From: an uncultured Neisseriaceae bacterium
GTDB taxonomy: Bacteria; Pseudomonadota; Gammaproteobacteria; Burkholderiales; UBA11063
DNA: 19,167 nt
NCBI GenBank assembly: GCA_937952895.1
Contig: CALFYC010000036.1
Coordinates: 1 to 19,167 of the forward strand
Direction of reading: 5' to 3'
The notes under the pieces were generated by a model. It worked only from the letters and a program-made list of their open reading frames with translations, did no database searches and was not told the origin of the DNA. Numbering within the stretch: the first letter of the stretch is position 1; each line of letters starts with the position of its first letter. This document shows, in pieces, positions 1 through 8,435 of the stretch. A program made the position numbers and the translations under genes.

Positions 1-258
1 ATATCATTTTCCAAATTCGAATATTTTTGATACAATCTTTAATATTCTTTATTTTTCTAATTTTAAATATCCTCAATCTTAAATTTATAATGATTTTAAT
101 AGTTTAATATTTTTTATTTATCATAATTTTTCTAAATTTCAGAAGATATTTTATTTAAAATACAAGATTTTATAAATAATTATCCTAAAATTACCGAAAT
201 AGCTATAGTCTCACCACGACATGTAATTAATAAAGATTATTCAGTTTTAACTGATGAA
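1..258. other. AT-rich left edge; remnant coding sequence from about 136
   Basis: Bases 1-135 are almost entirely A and T, with stops in every frame I read, and I see no gene there. From 136 to 258 the plus-strand frame is open and runs without a break into the glycosyltransferase that begins with ATG at 259. Its translation includes IVSPRHV, which resembles the segment that precedes the acceptor domain in family 2 rhamnosyltransferases. No ATG, GTG or TTG lies in frame in 136-258, and a TAA closes the frame at 133-135. The family's N-terminal nucleotide-sugar fold should lie upstream but is absent. Either the gene has decayed here or bases 1-135 were joined to it artificially. Confidence 0.5.
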
Positions 259-732
259 ATGCTGAAAGCTAAGTATATTAATTCAATACTTACTATGACA
301 TCGGGTAATTTTGTGAATTTAGATGTTTGGCAGAAGTTAGATGGGTTTAATAACGAACTTTTTATTGACATGGTTGATGTTGAATATTATTGTAAAGCAT
401 TATTAGATAATTATAAAGTATTGACTATAGTTGATGTAGTGATGGAGCATGGGCTAGGGGTTAACTTTAGACGAAAAGTGATTTTTGGTAAAATTTTTGA
501 TATTTTAAATCATAATGCGATTCGCAAATATTATCAGGTGCGCAACTCATTATTTGTCTATTTCAAATATAAAGATTTATTACCTGATACTATACCTTTG
601 TATAAATTTGTAATAAAGCAGTTTATCGTAACGATTTTATATGAAAACAATAAATTGAAAAAGCTCAAATATATGCTTTTGGGATGTCTGGATTATAAAC
701 GACAAAAATTTGGTAAATTAGTGGTTAAATGA
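259..732 (+). CDS. Family 2 glycosyltransferase, N-terminally truncated
   Basis: This is the C-terminal half of a GT2 enzyme of the rhamnosyltransferase type used in O-antigen or capsule assembly. The 157 residues carry the family's second-half pattern: an aromatic/glycine segment (LDGFNNELFIDMVD, about 27-40) with the acidic residues expected near the acceptor site, HGLG at 64-67, and a basic stretch RKYYQVRNSLF at 89-99 typical of these enzymes. Complete relatives are about 280-310 residues. The missing part is the Rossmann-like GT-A half with the DxD motif, so this fragment alone should not be active. Homologous coding continues upstream to about 136 without a start codon, which suggests a broken gene. 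Its TGA overlaps the ATG of the next gene by 4 bp (ATGA), so the two were once translationally coupled. The GT2 relationship is fairly sure; the sugar is unknown. Confidence 0.6.
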   Translation: MLKAKYINSILTMTSGNFVNLDVWQKLDGFNNELFIDMVDVEYYCKALLDNYKVLTIVDVVMEHGLGVNFRRKVIFGKIFDILNHNAIRKYYQVRNSLFVYFKYKDLLPDTIPLYKFVIKQFIVTILYENNKLKKLKYMLLGCLDYKRQKFGKLVVK

Positions 733-2858
733 ATAAAATTTTAAATAAGCGAAATATCTATCTTATATCTCGTTCGTTAAACTTATTACGCACGAACCCT
801 AAAGTATTAATCAGTAAACTTATTCAAAAGATTAACGCTTCAAAGAATAAAATTCAATTTTTGAATTTACAAAAGATCAAATTAGTAAATTCGGAGACTA
901 TTGAATCAAATCTAATTAAAATTGAAATTGTTATTCCAATTTATAATGGATTTACCTATTTAAATACTTTAATTGATCAATTATTAAGCCATAAAAAAGC
1001 TCAATATAAATTAATTTTAATTGATGATGCCAGTACTGACTTAGAAGTTAGATTATTGTTAGATAAATTAGAAAAGATAAATAATGTCCATGAAATCATA
1101 GTTAAACGTAATTCAGTAAATTTGGGTTTTGTAAAATCAGCTAATCTCGGTATGAGTTTAACGACAAATCATTTTATTTTACTTAATACTGACACGGAAG
1201 TATCTGAAAGATTCGGTAATGCATTAATTAATCCAATTCTTCAAAATAATAAAATTGCTTCAGTAACTCCATTTACTAATTGTGGAACTATTTGTAGTTT
1301 TCCCAATTTTATTCTAGATAATGAAATTTTTTTAAATCTTGACGTGGCAAAAATTGACAATTCTTTTGCAAAATTGAATCCTTGTATAAATCAAGAAATA
1401 CCAACTGGAGTTGGTTTTTGTATGGCGGTTAATTTTAAAGCGTATAAAGAAATTGGTGGTTTTGATGAAGAGACTTTTAGTCGTGGTTATGGTGAAGAAA
1501 ATGATTGGTGTATGAGGGCCAGAGGAAATGGTTATATACATATTCAAGCAATAAATTCTTTTGTATACCATAAACATGGTGGATCTTTTCTAAATGTGGA
1601 TAAAGAGAAATTATTAGCTATGAATACTAAGAAACTTAGTAAAAAGTATCCAAAGTATTTAGAGCAAATTTATAAATATTCAAATGAAGATCCGTTAAAA
1701 GATATACGAAATTTTCAGATCTTAAATATAATTTGTGATAATTATATTTGTGACTGTTTTATAAGTAGTGTTAATACTGGTGGAAGTGCTAATTACATTA
1801 AACAGCAGGTTAAACAAAAGTTAGCTTTTAAAAAGGCTATATTAATAATTTCATCCATAGATATTGAAGATTATGCGAATATTGAAATGTATGTGAATAA
1901 TTTAGAATATAAATTTAGAATTAAGGATGCATTTACTTTACTAGAAAAATTAAGAATAAATGATTTAATTATTAATCATCTATTATTCGAAACTAACTTA
2001 AATCGAACAATTAATGAGATTATTAAATTTAAGCCGCAAATTAGTGGACACTTAATTACAGTTATTCATGATTATTTTAGTGTATGTCCTACGGTAACTT
2101 TACTTGATTATAAAGATAGTTATTGCGGGGTGCCGGACGATTTAACCAAATGTAATTCATGTTTAAATAATTTTACGAATAAGAATATAAACTTTTCTTA
2201 TGTTAAATTATATCAGCAAGGTATAAATGGAGTTATAAATAATTGGCGAAATTTATTTATTAAATTATTTAATTCTAGTGATAAGATCATTTTGCCATCT
2301 AATGATAGCTATGATGTATTTAAGTGTGCTTATCCAAATTACGATAATAAAGTAGAAGTAATTGAACACGATTTAAATTATTTAGTGCAAGGTTTCATTA
2401 AACTTAATTATAAACCCTTTACTAATTCAGTTATAAAAGTTGCAGCAATTGGTAATATTGTGCCACACAAAGGTGCCAAAATTATTGAAGAAATGGTGAA
2501 GCTAGCGAAGCTGGAAGATTTAAATATTAAATGGTATATTTTGGGTGAATTTTCAGGGGCTAAATCAAACAATTTAAAAGTTTACAAGTATAATAACTTA
2601 GAAGAGTTAGTAAGATTAATAAATAAACATCAAATTGATATTTGCATCATTCCTTCAATTTGGCCAGAAACGTTTTGCTATACTGCATCTGAAGTAATGG
2701 CTTTAAATTTACCATTAGTAACCTTCAATTTAGGTGCTCAAGTTAGTAGAGTTGGTGCATATACTAACGGTTATTTAGTAGGTCAACTAACATCTCAAGG
2801 TATGTTAGAGCAAATTATTAGCTTAATAAAACAACATTCTCCCAATACATATAAATAA
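729..2858 (+). CDS. Two-domain glycosyltransferase (GT2 + GT4 fusion)
   Basis: A 709-residue protein that probably adds two sugars, or polymerises, in surface-glycan synthesis at the cytoplasmic face. Domain 1 (about 65-290) is a GT2 GT-A fold: IVIPIYNG at 67-74, DDAS at 99-102, NTDTE at 153-157 as the metal-binding DxD, PTGVGF at 225-230, GEENDW at 255-260 and HKHGG at 281-285. Domain 2 (about 345-700) is GT-B/GT4-like: IGN-x-VPHKG at 574-582, PSIWPETF at 642-649, and the E-x7-E pair E647/E655. Between them is a four-cysteine cluster (C453, C466, C475, C478) in a CP...YC...C..C arrangement that I associate with this kind of fused enzyme; a zinc site is inference. There is no signal peptide or obvious membrane segment. 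It starts inside the stop codon of the preceding gene. The fold assignment is strong; donor and acceptor cannot be read from sequence. Confidence 0.85.
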   Translation: MNKILNKRNIYLISRSLNLLRTNPKVLISKLIQKINASKNKIQFLNLQKIKLVNSETIESNLIKIEIVIPIYNGFTYLNTLIDQLLSHKKAQYKLILIDDASTDLEVRLLLDKLEKINNVHEIIVKRNSVNLGFVKSANLGMSLTTNHFILLNTDTEVSERFGNALINPILQNNKIASVTPFTNCGTICSFPNFILDNEIFLNLDVAKIDNSFAKLNPCINQEIPTGVGFCMAVNFKAYKEIGGFDEETFSRGYGEENDWCMRARGNGYIHIQAINSFVYHKHGGSFLNVDKEKLLAMNTKKLSKKYPKYLEQIYKYSNEDPLKDIRNFQILNIICDNYICDCFISSVNTGGSANYIKQQVKQKLAFKKAILIISSIDIEDYANIEMYVNNLEYKFRIKDAFTLLEKLRINDLIINHLLFETNLNRTINEIIKFKPQISGHLITVIHDYFSVCPTVTLLDYKDSYCGVPDDLTKCNSCLNNFTNKNINFSYVKLYQQGINGVINNWRNLFIKLFNSSDKIILPSNDSYDVFKCAYPNYDNKVEVIEHDLNYLVQGFIKLNYKPFTNSVIKVAAIGNIVPHKGAKIIEEMVKLAKLEDLNIKWYILGEFSGAKSNNLKVYKYNNLEELVRLINKHQIDICIIPSIWPETFCYTASEVMALNLPLVTFNLGAQVSRVGAYTNGYLVGQLTSQGMLEQIISLIKQHSPNTYK

Positions 2859-2990
2859 CCCAATAGTTATTTTAATAATGTTTTTATAACAAATTATACT
2901 CAAACAATTTGTATCGCAGTTATAATAATGGATATCTAGGTAAATATAAATTTGATTTAATTCTAATAATTATTAAGAATAAACTTTAAT
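2859..2990 (+). promoter_or_regulatory. Intergenic gap with possible -10 box at 2921-2926
   Basis: These 132 AT-rich bases separate two glycosyltransferase genes. TATAAT lies at 2921-2926, about 65 bases before the downstream ATG, but I see no convincing -35 hexamer or TG extension. A 7-bp inverted repeat (ACAAATT/AATTTGT, 2889-2912, 10-base loop) lies just upstream, without a T tract. The gap and the lack of overlap suggest that the third gene may be transcribed separately. Confidence 0.25.
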
Positions 2991-3905
2991 ATGAAAATAG
3001 CACTTTTTATTCCGACCTATAATGCAATTTTGGATTGCCAAGATAGATTTGCTAAGACTTTGCAAATAATTAAGGATGCAATGTTGGACAAAGTCTTAAT
3101 TATTGATTCTTCATCAACTGATAATACTTTAGATCTAGTAAAGTCATTTGATTTTGATTATCATGTTATACCTAAAGATAAGTTTGATCATGGTGGAACT
3201 AGGCAATTGGCTTTAGAAATGTTATCTGATATGGACATCATTATTTATATTACGCAAGATGTGTATATAGAAAGTCAATCTTCAATTACCAATTTAACAA
3301 AAATTTTTTTTGAAAATCCTAAGATTGCTGGTTGTTATGGAAGGCAACTTCCACACACACATGCTGATATATTTGCACGTCATTTAAGGCTGGTTAATTA
3401 TCCAGATTTAGGTTATGTGCGAGGTTATTCTGATCGCTATGTGTTTGGTATTCGTTGTGTATTTTCATCTGATTCGTTTGCAGCTTATAAAACTGAAGCT
3501 TTAAAAAAAATTGGTGGATTTCCTGATCATATTATATTTGGTGAAGATGTTTATGTTTTTGCCAAATTTTTACAATCTGGTTATAAGATTGCTTATGCTG
3601 CTGATGCTATTTGTTATCATTCACATAATAATACTATTTTAGAAGATTTTCGTCGTTATTTTGATATTGGAGTATTTCACCGTTCAGAAAATTGGATTCT
3701 GCAAGATTTCGGTTATGCTAGTAAAGAAGGTCTTAAATTCACTTTATCAGAATGGCGTTTTTTAACTAAAAAACCTTGGTTATGGCCTAAATCGATATTC
3801 AAATTAATGGCTAAATATATAGGTTATAAACTTGGCTATAATTACGATAGTATTGGGGTTAGACTTTGTCGTAAGCTTACGCTTAATAAAAATTTTTGGT
3901 GGTAA
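2991..3905 (+). CDS. Family 2 glycosyltransferase, rhamnosyltransferase-like
   Basis: A complete 304-residue GT2 enzyme, the usual length for the dTDP-rhamnose-using transferases of O-antigen loci. The GT-A motifs are in order: IPTYNA at 7-12, DSSSTD at 39-44, FDHGGTR at 65-71 (the xHGxTR motif of rhamnosyltransferases), TQD at 88-90 as the metal-binding DxD equivalent, GGFPD at 175-179, GED at 184-186 as the probable catalytic acidic pair, and H210. The C-terminal part (about 215-304) is basic and aromatic, consistent with membrane-surface association, but has no clear transmembrane helix. No good Shine-Dalgarno sequence precedes the ATG. The gene ends 20 bases from the convergent glpD. It is probably part of lipopolysaccharide or capsule synthesis with the two upstream transferases. 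The sugar is inferred from the motif, not proven. Confidence 0.82.
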   Translation: MKIALFIPTYNAILDCQDRFAKTLQIIKDAMLDKVLIIDSSSTDNTLDLVKSFDFDYHVIPKDKFDHGGTRQLALEMLSDMDIIIYITQDVYIESQSSITNLTKIFFENPKIAGCYGRQLPHTHADIFARHLRLVNYPDLGYVRGYSDRYVFGIRCVFSSDSFAAYKTEALKKIGGFPDHIIFGEDVYVFAKFLQSGYKIAYAADAICYHSHNNTILEDFRRYFDIGVFHRSENWILQDFGYASKEGLKFTLSEWRFLTKKPWLWPKSIFKLMAKYIGYKLGYNYDSIGVRLCRKLTLNKNFWW

Positions 3906-3925
3906 TATCATTTATTATAAAGTAA

Positions 3926-5455
3926 TCATTTAATAATATAATGCTTGGCATATGTATTAAATTGTGCTAATTGTTTGATTATCCATGCTTCATTTTGTTT
4001 CAATTCCTGAGCCATTATTTTTGCGACATGGGGGGCAATTTCAATTGTGGCTTTAGCGTCTAAATATAGAGCCCTTGTTCTTCTAGCTAAAACATCAATT
4101 AAAGTTTTAGCCATTTCATAGCGAATCTGATAAACAATTTCAGCCGTATAATAGGGTAAATTTGGGTGTAGTTTTGAAGTGTCATTAAATTCAGTTTGTA
4201 TTTGACGAATTTTAATATGGTCTATCCCATAAACCTTAAGGGGATAATTAATATTCTCAGTTGTTGCACCATATAATTTTAAGTTTTTAGTAATTGAAGG
4301 TTTTTTATTAACTAATAGACCGTGCTTAATTATAAAGTTAATAGTGTCTTCACCCATAAGTCGATAAATAGTCCATTTGCCACCTACAATACTAATTAAA
4401 TTACTATTACTAATAAATATTTCATGTTTTCTTGAGATTTTTGCACTATTAGTTTTATATTGAGGTTTTACTAAAGGTCTTTGTCCGCAAAATACAGATT
4501 TAATATCTTTATAGGTAACTTTATGGGATAGATATTGATTGAATGTTTCTAAAATGAAATCAATTTCTTCTGGGAGAGGCATAGGTTCCAAAGTAGAGGT
4601 TTTTACAGCTATGTCCGTGGTGCCAACAATCACTTTATCGTGCCAAGGAACTACAAATAAAATACGCCCATCACGAGTCTCTGGAATTACTAATGTATGA
4701 GAAGAGTTAAATACTTCTTTATTAAAGACTAAATGTGTGCCTTGTGCTGCTGCTACATGCTGGTTTTGTTTAGTTGGTTCATCAATATTCATTAAATCAT
4801 CAGTAAGAGTTCCAGTTGCATTTATTATTACTTTAGCATATATATTGGATGTAATATTTTCTAAAACATTTAAAACTTTTACCCCAATAATTTGATTACG
4901 TTCATTTTTAATGAAATCAATTACTTTATGATAATTATAGGCTTTCCCACCTAAATCCTCGAAGGTTCTAAGTAGGGAAATTAGCATACGACTATCATCA
5001 AATTGTCCATCATAATATACTGATGCACCTCTTAAATTGTACGATTTTAATTTTGGGGCAACTTGAAGAGTTTGCAATTTATTCAGGAAACTACTTTTAC
5101 CAATACGTAAATTCCAGGCTAATAGATCGTAAATTTTAACTCCGAAATAGAATTTGATCCTTTCCCAGGTGGTATAAAGGGGAATCAAATATTGATTAAC
5201 ATATGCTAAATGAGGAGCATTCTGTAGAAAGTAAAATCGCTCCTTTAAGCCCTCTTGAACCAACGTAAAATCTAAATTAGCTAGATAACGAATCCCACCA
5301 TGAATTAATTTAGTTGATTTGGAGGATGTTCCACTACCAAAATCTTCCCCTTCAACTAATATAGTTGAGTAGCCGCGTGATATTGATTCTACCGCAACCC
5401 CAAGACCAGTTGCACCACCACCGATTATAATTACTTCAAATTGATTGTCATTCAT
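3926..5455 (-). CDS. glpD: Aerobic glycerol-3-phosphate dehydrogenase
   Basis: FAD-dependent, membrane-associated enzyme that oxidises sn-glycerol 3-phosphate to dihydroxyacetone phosphate and passes electrons to ubiquinone. The 509 residues match the family's usual length of about 500. The N-terminal dinucleotide-binding motif GGGATG is at residues 12-17, followed by the strongly conserved family block GSGTSSKSTKLIHGGIRYL at 40-58. The body also has the WHDKVIVGTTD block and GGKWTIYR near the C-terminal third, both typical of GlpD. I chose the ATG at 5455; a TTG two codons upstream (5461) is also in frame but less likely. The chosen start overlaps the glpK stop by 8 bp (ATGAATGA), so translation is probably coupled. 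It is last in a glpF-glpK-glpD order and 20 bp from a convergent glycosyltransferase gene. The identification is firm. Confidence 0.95.
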   Translation of the reverse strand: MNDNQFEVIIIGGGATGLGVAVESISRGYSTILVEGEDFGSGTSSKSTKLIHGGIRYLANLDFTLVQEGLKERFYFLQNAPHLAYVNQYLIPLYTTWERIKFYFGVKIYDLLAWNLRIGKSSFLNKLQTLQVAPKLKSYNLRGASVYYDGQFDDSRMLISLLRTFEDLGGKAYNYHKVIDFIKNERNQIIGVKVLNVLENITSNIYAKVIINATGTLTDDLMNIDEPTKQNQHVAAAQGTHLVFNKEVFNSSHTLVIPETRDGRILFVVPWHDKVIVGTTDIAVKTSTLEPMPLPEEIDFILETFNQYLSHKVTYKDIKSVFCGQRPLVKPQYKTNSAKISRKHEIFISNSNLISIVGGKWTIYRLMGEDTINFIIKHGLLVNKKPSITKNLKLYGATTENINYPLKVYGIDHIKIRQIQTEFNDTSKLHPNLPYYTAEIVYQIRYEMAKTLIDVLARRTRALYLDAKATIEIAPHVAKIMAQELKQNEAWIIKQLAQFNTYAKHYIIK

Positions 5456-6947
5456 GTTCAATCCAATTCTTTGCGCGACTAGTTGCCTTATCCCAATAAT
5501 AAATTAATTCTTCACGTCTCTCATTACTCATTTTAGGCTCAAAGCAGCGATCCAATTTCCAAATTGTGGATAGCTCATCAGTAGATTTCCAAAATTTTAC
5601 TGCAAGGCCAGCTAAATAAGCAGCACCCAATGCCGTTAATTCAAGGCATTGTGGTCTTTCTACCACTATATCTAGAATATCTGCTTGAAATTGCATTAAA
5701 AAATTATTTTTACAAGCCCCACCATCAACCCTTAAGCTTGAGATTTTGCCTGCTAAATCTTGATGCATGGCATTGACTAAATCGCGCACTTGCAAGGCAA
5801 TTGATTCAAGTGCAGCTCTAGTGATATGTGCATCAGTTGTGCCACGAGTAAGCCCTAAAATTGCTCCTCTAGCATATTGATCCCAATGTGGCGCTCCCAG
5901 TCCGGTAAATGCAGGAACCAAATATACCCCACCATTATCTGGAACGCTAGTTGCTAGCTTCTCAATTTCAGAAGAATCTTTAATTAATTTTAAGCCATCT
6001 CGCACCCATTGAGTAATAGCCCCACCAATAAATACGCTTCCTTCCAAACAATAATTTCGACTATTATTTACTTGCCAGCCAATAGTGCTTAATAGATTAT
6101 TTTTAGATGTTAAAGCTTTATTACCAGTGTTCATAAGTAAAAAACAGCCAGTTCCGTAAGTGTTTTTTACCATTCCTGGGCTAATGCATAAATTGCCAAA
6201 TGCGGAAGATTGTTGATCACCAGCAACCCCGGCAATTGGAATACGTTTACCAAATAAACCAGAACTTGCTTCACCTAAAATTCCGGAAGATGGAACAACC
6301 TTTGGAAGAATTGAATTGGGAATTTCTAAAATGTCTAATAATTCTTGATCCCATTCTCCCGTATGGATATTAAAGAGCATAGTGCGTGAGGCATTTGATT
6401 CATCGGTTACGTGTTCACGACGATTTGTTAGGTTCCAAATAATCCAGCTATCAACTGTTCCAAAGGCTAAATGTCCAGATTGTGCTAATTCACGACACCC
6501 TTTTACATTATCTAGAATCCACTTGATTTTAGTTGCTGAAAAATAAGCATCTAAAATAAGTCCTGTTTTTGATTTAAATAAATCATATAAGCCTTGTTGA
6601 TTTAATCTATCAACTATATTTGCGGTTCGTCGATCTTGCCAAACAATAGCATTATATACAGGAATTCCAGTTTGGGTATTCCATAAAATGGTTGTTTCCC
6701 GTTGATTAGTAATCCCTATCGCAGCAATATCATCTGAGGTGATTTTTGCTTGAGCGATAGCCATTTTGGCAGAGGTTAATTGAGATAGCCAAATTTCATT
6801 TGGATCATGTTCAACGAGTCCAGGTTTCGGAAAAATTTGTTTAAATTCTTGTTGGCTTGAACTTACTATTTCCGCAGCATGATTAAAGATAATTGCTCTT
6901 GAACTAGTTGTTCCCTGATCAAACGCTAAAATGTATCGTTTATCCAT
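5448..6947 (-). CDS. glpK: Glycerol kinase
   Basis: FGGY-family kinase that phosphorylates glycerol with ATP to glycerol 3-phosphate, trapping glycerol that enters through GlpF and supplying GlpD. The 499 residues compare with 502 in E. coli. The phosphate loop FDQGTTSSRA is at 9-18. The glycerol-binding residues line up with the E. coli enzyme: R83 and E84 in NQRETT, Y135, and D244-Q245 in AGDQQ. YGTG is at 264-267, the FGGY block GAPHWDQYARGA follows in the C-terminal half, and a conserved DGGACKNNFLMQ segment comes later. An in-frame ATG four codons upstream (6959) lacks a ribosome binding site. I prefer the ATG at 6947, which gives the standard MDKRYILAFDQGT start and has GAG about ten bases upstream. 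It overlaps glpD by 8 bp, and glpF ends about 30 bp upstream. Confidence 0.96.
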   Translation of the reverse strand: MDKRYILAFDQGTTSSRAIIFNHAAEIVSSSQQEFKQIFPKPGLVEHDPNEIWLSQLTSAKMAIAQAKITSDDIAAIGITNQRETTILWNTQTGIPVYNAIVWQDRRTANIVDRLNQQGLYDLFKSKTGLILDAYFSATKIKWILDNVKGCRELAQSGHLAFGTVDSWIIWNLTNRREHVTDESNASRTMLFNIHTGEWDQELLDILEIPNSILPKVVPSSGILGEASSGLFGKRIPIAGVAGDQQSSAFGNLCISPGMVKNTYGTGCFLLMNTGNKALTSKNNLLSTIGWQVNNSRNYCLEGSVFIGGAITQWVRDGLKLIKDSSEIEKLATSVPDNGGVYLVPAFTGLGAPHWDQYARGAILGLTRGTTDAHITRAALESIALQVRDLVNAMHQDLAGKISSLRVDGGACKNNFLMQFQADILDIVVERPQCLELTALGAAYLAGLAVKFWKSTDELSTIWKLDRCFEPKMSNERREELIYYWDKATSRAKNWIEHE

Positions 6948-6978
6948 TGAATATCTCATTTAATAATAAAGGTTAGCT

Positions 6979-7725
6979 TTATTGTTCAGTATGTTTTTTG
7001 GCGATAGTTAAATCATAGATTAATGCGCCAACTGGGCCACCAATTAAAGGTCCAATTACAGGAACTATCCAAATATTTGAACCATCATTTAAGCCGTTTT
7101 GTTTAAATCCTATAATTGCAGTTAATAGGCGAGGGCTGAAATCTCGGGCAGGATTCATAGCATAACCATGCATTCCACCTAAAGCCATCCCAATTCCAAC
7201 AATTAATAGACTAACGGCAAATGGTGCAAGAAATACTGCTTTATCATTATTGAAATGTTCAACAATTGCCAGTATTCCAAATAAAAGAACTGCCGTTGCA
7301 ATTATCTCAGACATGAGGCTTGGCATAAATAAGTTTACTGCGGGGAATGTTGCGAATATTCCAGCACTGTGGATTAAATTTGGATCAACTATAAGAAGTT
7401 TAGCTTGATAAAAATAATAAACCAAGTAAGCTCCAATAAATCCACCAAGCATTTGTCCTATAAGATAATGACAAATTTTAACTTTTGGAAAACGTTTGGT
7501 TAACACCAAAGCTATAGTAACGGCAGGGTTTAAATGAGCGCCACTAATTCGATTACTTACTAAAATCCCTAATAATACAGCGATTCCCCAAGCAATTGTG
7601 ATATTAGTATACCCCCCTAAATTAAATAATGAGTTCATTGCACATGATCCATCACCAATAAGTACTAAAATTAGGGTGCCTAGCAATTCTGCAATAAACT
7701 CATGGTAGATTTGTTTCCTTTTCAT
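6979..7725 (-). CDS. glpF: Glycerol uptake facilitator (aquaglyceroporin)
   Basis: MIP-family inner-membrane channel that admits glycerol by facilitated diffusion. Its 248 residues have six hydrophobic segments and the two NPA half-helices: NPA at 66-68 in SGAHLNPAVT and NPA at 191-193 in YAMNPARD. The arginine after the second NPA (R194) is the selectivity-filter residue. The following D195 is the aspartate that distinguishes glycerol facilitators from strict water channels. Its ATG lies inside the 3' end of rnfH (26-bp overlap), so the glp genes follow the ratA-rnfH pair without a promoter-sized gap. The adjacent glpK and glpD support the substrate. The sequence leaves little doubt that this is GlpF rather than AqpZ. 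Confidence 0.95.
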   Translation of the reverse strand: MKRKQIYHEFIAELLGTLILVLIGDGSCAMNSLFNLGGYTNITIAWGIAVLLGILVSNRISGAHLNPAVTIALVLTKRFPKVKICHYLIGQMLGGFIGAYLVYYFYQAKLLIVDPNLIHSAGIFATFPAVNLFMPSLMSEIIATAVLLFGILAIVEHFNNDKAVFLAPFAVSLLIVGIGMALGGMHGYAMNPARDFSPRLLTAIIGFKQNGLNDGSNIWIVPVIGPLIGGPVGALIYDLTIAKKHTEQ

Positions 7726-8011
7726 GGGCCTTTGCTCTTTCTAAACGCTTTTGATTTGGGGTTTTATTTAAGGGGCGATAAATCTCAATACGGTCACCAT
7801 CTCTAATTTGATATGTATGAATATCAATTTTTTTCCCAAATATACCAACTGGCATATTTGATATCTCAAATTTTGGATATAATTCGTGGATTTTAGACAT
7901 TTTGATGATATCAAAAATATTTGTATGTGGTTTTACTTGAAGTGTAATAACTGTTTGCTTTTCTTTAGTTGCAAAAGCAACTTCAACTTTTAGATATGAT
8001 GTTTGATCCAT
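7700..8011 (-). CDS. rnfH: RnfH family ubiquitin-fold protein
   Basis: A small (103-residue) protein of the RnfH/UPF0125 family, which has a beta-grasp, ubiquitin/ThiS-like fold. Its biochemical role is not settled; in some bacteria it accompanies rnf electron-transport genes, and in others it pairs with ratA. Family features seen are an N-terminal strand VEVAFATKEKQ, a central FDIIKMSKI helix, the signature VGIFGKKI, and DGDRIEIYRPL, the most conserved family motif, followed by a basic, charged tail. The open frame extends 12 codons upstream to 8047, but the ATG at 8011 gives the usual family start and has GAGG upstream. The start lies 29 bp inside ratA and the end 26 bp inside glpF. The ratA-rnfH pairing is widely conserved in proteobacteria, which supports the call. 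Confidence 0.9.
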   Translation of the reverse strand: MDQTSYLKVEVAFATKEKQTVITLQVKPHTNIFDIIKMSKIHELYPKFEISNMPVGIFGKKIDIHTYQIRDGDRIEIYRPLNKTPNQKRLERAKAHEKETNLP

Positions 8012-8435
8012 GACGAATATGTGCCTCTTTAATAAAGCATTCAACAATATTTTTAGTTATATATTCAAAAACTGGGCCAATTATTTTTTCAAATAAACTA
8101 TTAGTAAATTTATAATTTAAACTAAATTCAATCTTGCAACCATTTTCACCTAAAGCTTTAAAGTTCCATGTGCCACTTAGCTCTTTAAAAGGTCCATCAA
8201 CTAATTGAACATCAATGTGTGAATATGGAGTATTTTTATTTCTAGTGGTAAAATGAGTTTTAACTTTTAAATATTCAAGATAAATACTACCAACTAATAA
8301 ATCTTCTGTCTGATCTTGAATCTTGGTAGAGCTACACCATGGTAGATAGTTTGGGTATGTTTCAATGTCATTAACAATCTCAAACATTTGTTTGGGAGTA
8401 AAAGGAACAATTACAGTTTTTTTTATTTCAATCAT
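7983..8435 (-). CDS. ratA: RatA family START/COQ10-type protein
   Basis: A 150-residue member of the polyketide cyclase/START superfamily close to COQ10. In E. coli, RatA was described as a toxin that blocks 70S ribosome assembly, whereas its eukaryotic homologue COQ10 binds coenzyme Q; a role in ubiquinone function is the alternative. The family pattern is clear: I-x-K-T-V-x-VPF-x-PKQMFEIVNDIETYPNYLPWC at the N-terminus, a mid-section LVDGPFKELSGTW, and the C-terminal amphipathic helix. An open frame reaches 8492, but the extra 19 hydrophobic residues are not part of the family, so I use the ATG at 8435. That start overlaps the ubiG stop by 8 bp (ATGATTGA). Its position between ubiG and rnfH, with glpD downstream, fits a ubiquinone connection. 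The family is sure; the function is less so. Confidence 0.88.
   Translation of the reverse strand: MIEIKKTVIVPFTPKQMFEIVNDIETYPNYLPWCSSTKIQDQTEDLLVGSIYLEYLKVKTHFTTRNKNTPYSHIDVQLVDGPFKELSGTWNFKALGENGCKIEFSLNYKFTNSLFEKIIGPVFEYITKNIVECFIKEAHIRHGSNIISKS

Noticed and set aside
100..145. Intron-like 3' end (T-rich tract then TTTCAG) just before coding sequence resumes
   Set aside because: The match is only what AT-rich DNA gives by chance. No donor site or upstream exon is visible, and the locus is bacterial.
2889..2912. Inverted repeat ACAAATT/AATTTGT after the GT2-GT4 gene as a terminator
   Set aside because: The stem is only 7 bp and almost all A/T, the loop is 10 bases, and no T tract follows.
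7983..8435. ratA-rnfH as a toxin-antitoxin module on a mobile island
   Set aside because: The pair is a conserved chromosomal arrangement in proteobacteria and sits in a housekeeping run with no mobility genes. A ubiquinone role is at least as likely.
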